NCBI RefSeq assembly: GCF_026125785.1
Contig: NZ_JAHCKL010000020.1
Coordinates: 1-64,000 of the forward strand
Direction: 5' to 3'
Origin: Hydrogenophaga sp.
GTDB taxonomy: Bacteria > Pseudomonadota > Gammaproteobacteria > Burkholderiales > Burkholderiaceae_C
Length of the DNA stretch: 64,000 bases
Shown: in pieces, positions 56,112 through 64,000 of the stretch
Numbering within the stretch: position 1 is the stretch's first letter
Layout: every line of letters begins with the position of its first letter
Program-made: the position numbers and the translations under genes
The notes under the pieces: model-generated
The model's database searches: none
What the model saw: only the letters and a program-made list of their open reading frames with translations
Told to the model about the DNA's origin: nothing

Positions 56112-57424
56112 ACGCCACGCGCCGCCAGCCCGCGACCAGCCGCTACCGGCATGTGCCGAGGATCGACGTGCATCTGTGGGGCACGCACATGGGTTCGGCG
56201 GTGCTGGACCCGGCCTATGGCTACTACGTGTTCGCCTACACCGAAGCATTTGCCGGACTGGGCATAGAGCCGTCACCTTTGCACATGCCGGCCAGGGCAG
56301 GTGTCAGCTACATCTTTCCCGATCTGTCCCGCCTCACGTACAAGGGCTTGCCGGCCCTGTTGAGCGACGCGCTGCCGGACGATTTCGGCAACGCGCTCAT
56401 CAACGCCTACATGGCCGACAAAGGTATTCCCGCCCAGGCCGTGAGCTCGCTGGACCGCCTGGCGTACATGGGTACGCGCGCCATGGGCGCGATGAGTTTC
56501 AGGCCTTCGCGCGGGCCGGCCACCCAGAAGCCGTTCGCCATCGAGATCGGCAGCCTGGTCGAACAGGCGCGGCGCGCCGTGGAGGGCGCGATCGACGACG
56601 GCGGCCATGCCCACTCCGCGCTGCGCAACCTCATCGAGGTGGGCACTTCCGCCGGCGGAGCCCGGGCCAAGGCGGTCATTGCGTGGAACCCGCTGACGCA
56701 GGACATCCGCTCCGGCCAGTTGGATGCGCCCGACGGCTTCGAGCACTGGCTGCTCAAGTTCGACGGACTCGGCAAGGACCGCGAACTGGGGGTGTCCCAG
56801 GGCTACGGAAGGATCGAGTACGCCTACCACCTGATGGCCAGGGCGGCGGGCCTGGACATGATGCCTTGCAGGCTGCTGGAAGAAGGTGGCCGTGCGCACT
56901 TCATGACCCGGCGCTTCGACCGCGAGGGCGGCTCGACCCGGCACCACATGCAGACGCTGTGCGCACTGGCGCACCTGGACTACAAGCTCAAGTCGGCCCA
57001 TGCGTACGCGCAGCTGTTCGACACGGTGCGCAGGCTGCAGTTGCCTTACGAGGCGCTCGAAGAGAGCTTCAGGCGCATGGCCTTCAACGTCATGGGCCGC
57101 AACTGCGACGATCACACGAAAAACTTCTCCATGCGCCTGCGGCAGGGAAAGTCATGGGAACTCGCGCCCGCGTACGACGTGACCTTCGCGCACAACCCGG
57201 ATGGCGAGTGGACGCACCAGCACCTGATGTCGGTCAACGGCAAGTTCAAGGACATCACCCGCGATGACCTCCTGATGGAGGCCCGGCGTTTTGGCGTGGG
57301 CACGGCCGACAGCGTGCTGAAGCAGGTGCGGGATGCCGTGGCGCAGTGGCCCGTGTTCGCCGCCGAGGCCGGCGTGGCGCCAGCCCAGGTGGCCGAGATA
57401 CGCGCCTTGCAGCGCCCGCTATAG
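56108..57424 (+). CDS. hipA: HipA-family toxin kinase
   Basis: A 438-aa serine/threonine kinase. The P-loop-like GTSAGGARAKAV (near residue 180), catalytic CDDHTKNF and metal-binding APAYDVTF motifs are all present. HipA of E. coli phosphorylates glutamyl-tRNA synthetase and induces persistence; related kinases hit other targets. It overlaps the convergent phospholipase gene by 6 nt. Intact. Confidence 0.92.
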   Translation: MNATRRQPATSRYRHVPRIDVHLWGTHMGSAVLDPAYGYYVFAYTEAFAGLGIEPSPLHMPARAGVSYIFPDLSRLTYKGLPALLSDALPDDFGNALINAYMADKGIPAQAVSSLDRLAYMGTRAMGAMSFRPSRGPATQKPFAIEIGSLVEQARRAVEGAIDDGGHAHSALRNLIEVGTSAGGARAKAVIAWNPLTQDIRSGQLDAPDGFEHWLLKFDGLGKDRELGVSQGYGRIEYAYHLMARAAGLDMMPCRLLEEGGRAHFMTRRFDREGGSTRHHMQTLCALAHLDYKLKSAHAYAQLFDTVRRLQLPYEALEESFRRMAFNVMGRNCDDHTKNFSMRLRQGKSWELAPAYDVTFAHNPDGEWTHQHLMSVNGKFKDITRDDLLMEARRFGVGTADSVLKQVRDAVAQWPVFAAEAGVAPAQVAEIRALQRPL

Positions 57425-58531
57425 CGCCTGCTCCGGGTCCAGCACACCGCCGAGGTCGAAGCTGCTGCGTTCGCCCAGGTCCCGCCGGTGGCGGCGCAGC
57501 CACTGCGTGGCGGCTTCGCGGCCCATCAGGTGCAGTTGCGAGAGGAAAGACCACTGCGTCTCGGTCTTGCTGCCCGCGCCCAGCGAGGACAGTGGGGTCC
57601 CGCCATCGATAAGGTGCACGCGCAGTTGCTGTATGCGCCGCAGCATGGCGGGTGTGCCTGCGCGGGGCTTGTCGCCCACCATCTGCTTCATCAGCGCCAG
57701 GGTGCGCAGCTCCTTGAGCAAGCTGGCGTTGAAGGTGACTTCATTGATGCGGTCGAGAATGTCGCCCGCGCGCGTGGGCACGCTCTCGCGCTGCATGGGG
57801 TTGATCTGCACCAGCAGAAGGTCGTCGGTGCGCGTCTCGCTCACCAGCGGCAGCAGCGAAGGGTTGCCGGCGTAGCCGCCGTCCCAGTACGCCTCGCCGT
57901 CGATCTCCACCGCCTGGAACAACAGCGGCAGGCAGGCCGAGGCGAGCACCATGTCCGCGGTGAGTTCGTGCTGGCCAAAGATGCGCAGCGCACCGGTGCG
58001 CACGTGGGTTGCCGCGACGAACACCTTCATCTTGTGGCAGCCGCAGACGCGTTGAAAATCCACCGTCTCTTCCAGGATGTCGCGCAGCGGGTTCAGGTTG
58101 AGCGGGTTGAGCTGGTAGGGCGATATCTGCAGGCCGATCGCGTCGCTGGCGTGTTTCAGGGGGTCGGTCCAGGGCTTGACCCAGGGGGCCAGCCAGTCGC
58201 TGGCCGGCGCGAGCAGCGTGCCCAGCGGGCTGGTGCGGATGTGGTGGAAGGGCGAGAGTTCGGCCACGCGCGTCCAGAACTGGCGCAGCACGCGCCGCGC
58301 TCCTTCGCGCCCGCCGTCCATGAGGCCGGCGGCCAGGGCCACCGCGTTCATGGCGCCAGCGCTGGTGCCGCTGATGGCGGCGATCTCCAGCGTGTCGTCT
58401 TCCAGCAGCCGGTCGAGCACGCCCCAAGTGAAGGCCCCGTGCGAGCCGCCGCCTTGCAGGGCCAGATCGATCTGGTGCGGGGGGCGGCGCGTCGGGTTCT
58501 TGCGGGCGGCGTTCTTCGGGCTGGCGGGCAT
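57419..58531 (-). CDS. Patatin-like phospholipase
   Basis: A 370-aa protein. Oxyanion GGGSHGAF, nucleophile GTSAG (Ser of the Ser-Asp dyad) and DGGYAGNP with the catalytic Asp are all present. No signal peptide. Patatin-like proteins hydrolyse acyl chains of membrane lipids. I chose the ATG at 58531 because it has GGAGAATGC upstream. Convergent with hipA; divergent from dinG 88 nt away. Confidence 0.92.
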   Translation of the reverse strand: MPASPKNAARKNPTRRPPHQIDLALQGGGSHGAFTWGVLDRLLEDDTLEIAAISGTSAGAMNAVALAAGLMDGGREGARRVLRQFWTRVAELSPFHHIRTSPLGTLLAPASDWLAPWVKPWTDPLKHASDAIGLQISPYQLNPLNLNPLRDILEETVDFQRVCGCHKMKVFVAATHVRTGALRIFGQHELTADMVLASACLPLLFQAVEIDGEAYWDGGYAGNPSLLPLVSETRTDDLLLVQINPMQRESVPTRAGDILDRINEVTFNASLLKELRTLALMKQMVGDKPRAGTPAMLRRIQQLRVHLIDGGTPLSSLGAGSKTETQWSFLSQLHLMGREAATQWLRRHRRDLGERSSFDLGGVLDPEQAL

Positions 58532-58619
58532 GCATTCTCCTGAGGGAGCCCCGATTCCACCATGGACGGGTCGGTCTGGCACCGTCGGTGACAATTCCGG
58601 TTTGCCTTGTCTGTGATCC

Positions 58620-60905
58620 ATGTCCGCTGTTCCCCTGTCCGATACGGGCGCCGAAGCGCCAGCCAGCCAGACCCTGGAGGGCGCACTCGCGCGCGAGGCG
58701 CTCGCGTTGGCCGCGTTCGACCACATGGTGGCGCGCGCGCCGGGCTACCGCGCGCGGCCGGGCCAGCGCGAAATGGCCGCGCACATCGCCCACACACTGG
58801 CCGGCGCCCGGCTGGGCGACGGTGCGGTGAGTGGCGATGCGGGCCTGCCCGAGCGCGGCATCGCGGTGGTGCAGGCCGGCACCGGCGTGGGCAAGTCCGC
58901 GGCGTACGCATCCACGGTGATTCCGCTGGCGCTGGCGGCGCAGAAGCGCGTGATCATCAGCACCGCCACCGTGGCGCTGCAGGAGCAGCTCATCGCCAAG
59001 GACCTGCCAGCGCTGGCGGCTGCGCTGCCCGAGTCCTTCAGCTTCGCGCTGGCCAAGGGGCGCGGGCGCTATGTGTGCCGCCTCAAGCTGGACCAGCTCA
59101 GCGGCGGTGACGCGGCCAGCGCGGACCTGTTCGAGCACGACGACGCACAGCCCGCCGCCGGCGATGCCGCCGCCGCGCGCTGGCTGGAGCGCGGCAAGAT
59201 CTATACCGCCTGGGCCGACGCGCTGGACGGCGGCACCTGGGACGGTGACCGCGACCGCCTGGACGACCCGCCCGACGGCGCGCTCTGGGGCCCGGTGGCC
59301 GCCGAGCGCCACACTTGTACCGCGCGCCACTGCCCCAGCTACCAGAGCTGCAGCTACTACCGGGCGCGTGCGCGGCTGGCGCAGGCGCAGGTCATCGTGG
59401 TCAACCACGACCTGCTGCTGGCCACGCTGGGCCTGCATGCCTTGCCCGCGCCGCAGGACTGCTACGTGGTGTTCGACGAGGCGCACCACCTCGGTTCGGT
59501 GGCGCAGGGGCAGTTCACCGCGTCCATGGACCTGATGCGCGGCCAGTGGCTGGACAAGCTGCCGCGCGCGGTGGACGAAGTGGCCACGGCGCTGGCGCAC
59601 ACGCCCACGGTGGACGTGGCCACGCTGGCGCGCGACCTCAAGGCCGCGCAGGCCGACCTGGCGCGCCTGGCCATGCAGCGCATCGGCGCACTGCCGGCCT
59701 GGCTGGAGCTCACCGGCCGCACGGCCGGCTTCCGGAAGGCGCAGCCAGAACGGGCGACCGGCGTGCCGGTGGTCGAGCGCTTCGAAGGCGGCGTACTGCC
59801 CGAGGGGTGGCAGGAGACCGTGGAGGCGCTGCATGCCCACGCCAGCGGCCTGCTCAAGGTGTTCGAGACCCTGGCCACCCAGCTCAAGGCGAACGCGCGC
59901 GAGAACCCGGGCGACGCGGCGCGCTGCGCCACGCTCTACAGCCGCCTGGGCGTGTTCGCGCCGCGCCTGCAAAGCACCCAGGAGACCGCCGCGCTGTGGC
60001 GCCAGCAGGCCGATGCGGGCCAGCCGCCGCTGGCCAAATGGCTGGAGGCCAGTGTGCAGAGCGGCCTGGTGGCGCTGACCGCGCACGCCTGCCCGCTGCA
60101 GCCCGGCAGCCTGCTGCGCACCCACCTGTGGAGCCAGGTGCGCGCGGCGGTGGTCACCTCGGCCTCGCTCACGACCTGCGGCACCTTCGAGCACTTCCTG
60201 CACGAGTCCGGTCTGGCCTGGGACGACGCGGTGGTGGTGCGCGAGGTGCAGAGCCCGTTCGACCACGCAAAGCAGGGCCGGCTGGTGGTGGTGCAGACAG
60301 CGGCCGACCCCAAGGATGTGGACGGTTACACGCGCGAAATGCTCGCCGCGCTGATGGCCGACCTGCGCGAGGTGAAACGCGGCGCGCTGGTGCTGTTCAC
60401 CTCGCGAGCGCAGATGCGCCAGGCCCAGGCGCTGCTGGAGCGCGGCGAGCACGCGGCGCTGCGCGAGCAGGTACTGGTGCAGGGCGACGCCTCACGCACC
60501 CTGCTGCTGCGCCGCCACGCGCAGCGCGTGGCCGACGGCGAGCCCTCCATCCTGTTCGGCCTGCAGTCGTTCGGCGAAGGGCTGGACCTGCCGGGCGAGC
60601 TGTGCGAATGGGTGTTCATCACCAAGCTGCCGTTCGCCTCGCCCAGCGACCCGGTGGGCCAGGCACGCGCGGACTGGCTCAAGAGCCAGGGTCGCGACCC
60701 GTTCAGCGAACTCGTGGTGCCGGCCACCGGGGCGCGCCTGCTGCAGTGGACCGGAAGGGCATTGCGCAGCGAAACCGACGAGGCGGTGGTCGTTTGCTAC
60801 GATGCCCGGCTGTTGCGCCAGTCCTATGGAAGGCGCATGCTCAAAGGCCTGCCGCCCTACCGGCTGCAGCAGCGCCGCGCCGACGGCGCGCTCAGCGACG
60901 TGTGA
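58620..60905 (+). CDS. dinG: ATP-dependent DNA helicase DinG
   Basis: A 761-aa superfamily 2 (XPD-like) helicase. Walker A QAGTGVGKS, DEAH box VVFDEAHH, and an FeS-cluster domain with Cys in RYVCRLK and HTCTARHCPSYQSC. C-terminal motifs include FGLQSFGEGLDLPGE and QWTGRALRSE. It unwinds 5'-tailed DNA and resolves R-loops. Length matches DinG (about 715-760 aa). Confidence 0.92.
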   Translation: MSAVPLSDTGAEAPASQTLEGALAREALALAAFDHMVARAPGYRARPGQREMAAHIAHTLAGARLGDGAVSGDAGLPERGIAVVQAGTGVGKSAAYASTVIPLALAAQKRVIISTATVALQEQLIAKDLPALAAALPESFSFALAKGRGRYVCRLKLDQLSGGDAASADLFEHDDAQPAAGDAAAARWLERGKIYTAWADALDGGTWDGDRDRLDDPPDGALWGPVAAERHTCTARHCPSYQSCSYYRARARLAQAQVIVVNHDLLLATLGLHALPAPQDCYVVFDEAHHLGSVAQGQFTASMDLMRGQWLDKLPRAVDEVATALAHTPTVDVATLARDLKAAQADLARLAMQRIGALPAWLELTGRTAGFRKAQPERATGVPVVERFEGGVLPEGWQETVEALHAHASGLLKVFETLATQLKANARENPGDAARCATLYSRLGVFAPRLQSTQETAALWRQQADAGQPPLAKWLEASVQSGLVALTAHACPLQPGSLLRTHLWSQVRAAVVTSASLTTCGTFEHFLHESGLAWDDAVVVREVQSPFDHAKQGRLVVVQTAADPKDVDGYTREMLAALMADLREVKRGALVLFTSRAQMRQAQALLERGEHAALREQVLVQGDASRTLLLRRHAQRVADGEPSILFGLQSFGEGLDLPGELCEWVFITKLPFASPSDPVGQARADWLKSQGRDPFSELVVPATGARLLQWTGRALRSETDEAVVVCYDARLLRQSYGRRMLKGLPPYRLQQRRADGALSDV

Positions 60906-60944
60906 CGTCTCCGCTCGCACCCCACCCACGGAAAGAACCGCCCC

Positions 60945-61415
60945 ATGATCTACGCCGCCCTCAAGCTCGTCCACATCCTTGCCATCGTCCTGTGGGTGGG
61001 TGGCATGGCGTTTGCGCATTTTTGCCTGCGCCCCTCCGTGCAGCCGCTGGAGCCGCCGGTGCGCCTGCGGCTGCTGCGCGACGTGATGCGCCGCTTTTTT
61101 GCCCTGGTGCTGTGGGCGTCGATGATCACGCTGGGCACCGGACTTTGGATGATCGGCCGCGCGGCCAAGGAAACGGTGCGCGCCGGGCTGGGCTTCAACA
61201 TGCCGCTGGACTGGACCATCATGGCCACGCTGGGCATCGTCATGATCCTGATCTTCGGCCACATCCGCTTCGCGCTGTTCAAGCGCCTGAACCGCGCGGT
61301 GGAAGCCGGCGACTGGCCCGCTGGCGGCGCGGCCATGGCCAGCATCCGCGCCTGGGTGTTCGCCAACCTGTGCATCGGCGTGGTCATCATTGCCGTGGCG
61401 CTGCTGATGACCTGA
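60945..61415 (+). CDS. CopD-like / DUF2269-type membrane protein
   Basis: A 156-aa protein with four predicted helices. KLVHILAIVLWVGGMAF (His in helix 1) and a C-terminal AWVFANLCIGVVIIAVALL match the CopD/YozB type. May bind heme or copper; role unproven. It follows dinG by 39 nt. Confidence 0.83.
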   Translation: MIYAALKLVHILAIVLWVGGMAFAHFCLRPSVQPLEPPVRLRLLRDVMRRFFALVLWASMITLGTGLWMIGRAAKETVRAGLGFNMPLDWTIMATLGIVMILIFGHIRFALFKRLNRAVEAGDWPAGGAAMASIRAWVFANLCIGVVIIAVALLMT

Positions 61416-61426
61416 GCGCCCGCACC

Positions 61427-62458
61427 TCAGGGCGCCGCTGCCTTCACCGGCGAGGCCAGGGACGGCAGGCGTTCGCCGCGCAGGCGCATCCACAGCCAGG
61501 GCAGGGCGGTGCCCAAGTCGGGCCGTGAGCCGGCCAGCGTGGGCCGGTGCCCGCCGCTGGCGCGCGCTTCGTCCGTGCCGAGGTCGAAGCGGAAGGTGTA
61601 GGTGGGCTCCTGGCCCATGCGCAGGTCGGTCACGTAGAGATGCCCGTCGCCGGACGTCACGCTGTAGAAGCCATGGGTGAAGGTGGCCATGCGCGCGAGG
61701 TTCGCGTCGCCGCCGTGTCGGGCGATCAGGTCTGCCCCACGCTCGTGCTCGGTCCACTCGATGCGGCGGTCCTTGTCCAGCAGTGAGTAGTGGCCCTCGC
61801 GGTAGTGCGTGGGCGTGGTGGCCACCAGGCGCCAGAGCACCGTGCTGAAGGGTGCGGGCGTGACCAGCAGGCCTTGGGCCTGCACGCCCTCGGCCTGCAG
61901 CGCTTCGCGCGCCACCTGTGTCACGTGCTGTTGCGCCAGCACGCTCCAGCCGAGGTAGAGCGTGCTCAGCGCGAGGCCGGCACGGTTCCAGGCGAAGCCG
62001 CGCGCGTTCTTGAGCCGCAGCGCGGCCACCACGCCCGCGATCAGCGGCAAGGTGTAGAGCGGATCGATGATGAAGATGCTGCCCACGCCGAAGGGGTGGT
62101 CGGTGAAGGGCTGCAGCAACTGGGTGCCGTAGACCGTCATCGCATCGAGCAGCGGGTGCGTGACCAGGGCCAGCCAGAGGGCCAGCCACCAGCGGCGGAA
62201 GTGGCCAGACTCGCCCGGCAGGCGCGAGACCAGCCAGGCCAGCACCGGCGCGGCCAGCGTGAGCACCAGGGGCGCGTGGCTTTCGGCGCGGTGGCGCGTC
62301 ATGTTCAGGATCGCGTCGCCGTGGTCGATGAAGGCGTCCAGGTCCGGCAGCGTGCCGGCCACCGCGCCCCACAGCGCGGCTTTCCAGACCGCGGTGCGCC
62401 GGCCCATCACGGCCACGCTCACGGCTGCGCCCAGCGCGATCTGGGTCAGAGAGTCCAA
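61427..62458 (-). CDS. YdjM-like membrane-bound metal-dependent hydrolase
   Basis: A 343-aa protein. The N-terminal half has about six helices with MDSLTQIALGAAVSVAV, TLPDLDAFIDHGD, THRA/ESHA-type RHRAESHAPL and THPLLDAMTVYG, giving the His/Asp metal ligands of the YdjM/DUF457 group. The C-terminal part is soluble. E. coli YdjM is LexA-regulated. No clear substrate. Confidence 0.87.
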   Translation of the reverse strand: MDSLTQIALGAAVSVAVMGRRTAVWKAALWGAVAGTLPDLDAFIDHGDAILNMTRHRAESHAPLVLTLAAPVLAWLVSRLPGESGHFRRWWLALWLALVTHPLLDAMTVYGTQLLQPFTDHPFGVGSIFIIDPLYTLPLIAGVVAALRLKNARGFAWNRAGLALSTLYLGWSVLAQQHVTQVAREALQAEGVQAQGLLVTPAPFSTVLWRLVATTPTHYREGHYSLLDKDRRIEWTEHERGADLIARHGGDANLARMATFTHGFYSVTSGDGHLYVTDLRMGQEPTYTFRFDLGTDEARASGGHRPTLAGSRPDLGTALPWLWMRLRGERLPSLASPVKAAAP

Positions 62459-62470
62459 GGCACGCTCACC

Positions 62471-63106
62471 TCAGGCCTGGACCGTGATGGGGAAGTGCGC
62501 GCGCAGGCCGTCGCTGCCCGGTGTGAAGGGCACGGTCAGCGCGGCGCGGCCTTCATCGGTCAGCCGCCGCCAGAGGAAGTCGCGTTCATTGCCTGGGTCG
62601 CCCGCCACATAGAGCTGGGTGGTGAGCAACTCCCTGCGGTCGAGCCGGACCTTGACGTGGATGTGCGGCGTGCGGCCGCTGTAGGGCACGGGCCTGAGGG
62701 TGCGGAAGCGGTAGCGTCCGTCGCGTCCCACGGTGACGCGGCCAAAACCCTGGAAGGCCGGGTCGGCGCGGTTGCCGTCGCCTGGGTGGTGGTAGTGGCC
62801 GGCTTCGTCGCACTGCCAGATCTCGACCACGGCACCGGCCACGGGAACGCCCGAGGTGTCGGTGACGGTGCCGTCCACCCAACTGGGCTGACCCTTGGCG
62901 TAGACGGCGTTGCCGTTGCGCAGCAGGTCGGCGTCGCTGTCGGCGGGTAGGGTGACTGGGTAGAACGGGCCTTCGGTCTGGCTGGGCGTGGGGCGCAGGG
63001 CGCGCGCCTGGGCCCGTGCCGGTGACAGCCAGGCCGGAGCGGCCAGCGAGGCGGCGCTGGCGATCAGGATTCGGCGGCGCGAGGCGGTGGGGAGGGCTCG
63101 GTTCAT
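62471..63106 (-). CDS. Tat-exported intradiol dioxygenase-like protein
   Basis: A 211-aa protein. Twin-Arg signal (ASRRRILIASAASLAAPAW), then the intradiol dioxygenase beta-sandwich. Iron ligands are readable: Tyr in GHYHHPG, Tyr in RPVPYSGR and the two His in HIHVKV. Protocatechuate/catechol dioxygenases are normally cytoplasmic, so periplasmic export is the unusual point. It overlaps the upstream GNAT gene by ATGA. Confidence 0.88.
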   Translation of the reverse strand: MNRALPTASRRRILIASAASLAAPAWLSPARAQARALRPTPSQTEGPFYPVTLPADSDADLLRNGNAVYAKGQPSWVDGTVTDTSGVPVAGAVVEIWQCDEAGHYHHPGDGNRADPAFQGFGRVTVGRDGRYRFRTLRPVPYSGRTPHIHVKVRLDRRELLTTQLYVAGDPGNERDFLWRRLTDEGRAALTVPFTPGSDGLRAHFPITVQA

Positions 63107-64000
63107 GGCGGGGCTCCGGCAGCGGGGGCTTGCAGGTCCAGCGTGACGAACCGGGTCTCGAAGTCCTGGGCGACGCTGGGGTGGGAGCCCTGTTGGAAGC
63201 CCAGCGAGCGAGCGAGTTCCAGCATGCCAGTGTTCTCGCGCAGCACGGAGCCCACCAGGCGGCGTGTGCCGCGTGCACGCAGGTAGCCGATCATCTTGTC
63301 CATGAGGCGGCGGCCCAGGCCGTTGCCCTTGAGGTCGGTGCGCACGATGACGCCGAACTCGGCGACGTCGTTGTCGGGGTCGGCCACGGCGCGCACCGCA
63401 CCCAGGGTCTCCTCTTCGCCCTCCGCGTTCACGCGGGTGGCGACGAAGGCCATCTCGCGCGCGTAGTCGATCTGGGTGAGCCGCGCGAGTTCGCTGTGTT
63501 CGATGCTGCGGCGGCTGTGGAACACGCGCAGGCGCACATCTTCGGGGTCGAGCTTTTCCAGGAAGGCCAGATGCCGTGCCTCGTCTTCCGGGCGGATGGG
63601 GCGCAGCGTCACCCCCTGGCCGTCGCGCATGGTCCAGGTCTCGACCAGTTCCTGCGGGTAGGGGCGGATGGCGAACCGGTCCGCGCCGGCCGGGCGGCTG
63701 GCCGACAGGCGCACGCGCGCATCCAGCGCCACCGCGCCCTCGTGGTTGGCCAACAGGGGATTGATGTCGAGTTCGGCCAGTTCGGGCACGTCGGCCAACA
63801 GTTGCGAGACCGCCACCAGCACCTGCGCGATGCCGTCGATGTCGGCGGCCGGTTCGTCGCGGTAGCCGCGCAGCAGCCGTTCGACACGGGTGCGCGCGAT
63901 CTGCGCGAGCGCCAGCGGCATGTTCAGCGGCGGCAACGCCAGAGCGCGGTCGCTCAGCACCTCCACCGCCACGCCGCCCTGGCCGAACAGCACCACCGGG
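63103..64000 (-). CDS. GNAT domain of a bifunctional NDP-forming acyl-CoA synthetase/acetyltransferase (partial)
   Basis: Runs off the window; about 299 C-terminal residues are visible. First comes the end of an ATP-grasp/acyl-CoA synthetase domain (VLFGQGGVAVEV, ELAELDINPLLAN). A GNAT domain follows with acetyl-CoA loop RTDLKGNGLGRRLMDKMI. This order matches Pat-type lysine acetyltransferases that regulate acyl-CoA synthetases. The start codon and the CoA-binding part lie upstream, beyond position 64000. Confidence 0.87.
   Translation of the reverse strand, partial: PVVLFGQGGVAVEVLSDRALALPPLNMPLALAQIARTRVERLLRGYRDEPAADIDGIAQVLVAVSQLLADVPELAELDINPLLANHEGAVALDARVRLSASRPAGADRFAIRPYPQELVETWTMRDGQGVTLRPIRPEDEARHLAFLEKLDPEDVRLRVFHSRRSIEHSELARLTQIDYAREMAFVATRVNAEGEEETLGAVRAVADPDNDVAEFGVIVRTDLKGNGLGRRLMDKMIGYLRARGTRRLVGSVLRENTGMLELARSLGFQQGSHPSVAQDFETRFVTLDLQAPAAGAPP

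Overview
The window is about 64 kb of GC-rich, densely coding chromosome from a beta-proteobacterium, most likely a Burkholderiales/Comamonadaceae member (Hydrogenophaga- or Comamonas-like). This rests on gene content: a complete F-type atp operon, Bug-type orphan binding proteins, a mobR-mobA pair and nag-like salicylate hydroxylase genes with a NahR-like regulator. No sequence search was possible, so the taxonomic placement is inference.

Layout. 1-5.8 kb: atp operon (tail of atpE, then atpF-H-A-G-D-C) closed by a clear intrinsic terminator. 5.8-11.7 kb: housekeeping genes (cyclic-nucleotide-binding protein, lemA with two TPM-domain proteins, a YheT-like hydrolase, a diheme c5-type cytochrome). 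11.7-15.5 kb: a scar. tRNA-Arg(CCG) is followed by an IS3-type element with a broken transposase, a marR gene, and a thiolase stub fused tail-to-tail to a truncated hutU; only hutC and its operator survive intact from a histidine-utilisation locus. 15.5-19.8 kb: hybrid histidine kinase, LysR regulator and Bcr/CflA-type MFS exporter. 19.8-26.4 kb: a minus-strand cluster with a cytoplasmic-looking sulfatase, a SulP permease and two Bug binding proteins, divergent from a MarR gene. 26.7-29.6 kb: BCCT and MarC transporters and two small GNAT paralogues.

29.6-45.6 kb is the most interesting region. A divergent EnvZ/OmpR-type two-component pair precedes a one-strand gene run: a small Ala/Gly/Ser-rich protein, a lipoprotein, a FlgH (flagellar L-ring) homologue, a chalcone-isomerase-like periplasmic protein, a TolC-like outer-membrane protein, a MotB/ExbD-like protein, an HlyD-like adaptor, a MotA/ExbB-like channel protein, a large RTX protein and an ABC transporter. 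The core matches the logic of the Salmonella SPI-4 siiABCDEF system (type I secretion plus a proton channel). The FlgH-like and CHI-like partners are additions I do not know from described systems. The RTX substrate gene is interrupted by a 158-nt out-of-frame divergent copy of one of its own segments.

45.6-55.6 kb: aromatic catabolism and regulators. An autoregulated-looking MarR gene with two perfect operator palindromes is followed by mobR-mobA (3-hydroxybenzoate to protocatechuate), a decayed NYN-nuclease gene, three small secreted proteins, and a nagR / nagAa-G-H-Ab-like salicylate 5-hydroxylase cluster. 55.6-64 kb: an AT-rich island with palindromes driving hipBA, then a patatin-like phospholipase, dinG, a CopD-like membrane protein, a YdjM-like membrane hydrolase, a Tat-exported intradiol dioxygenase and the C-terminal part of an NDP-forming acyl-CoA synthetase/GNAT protein that runs off the end.
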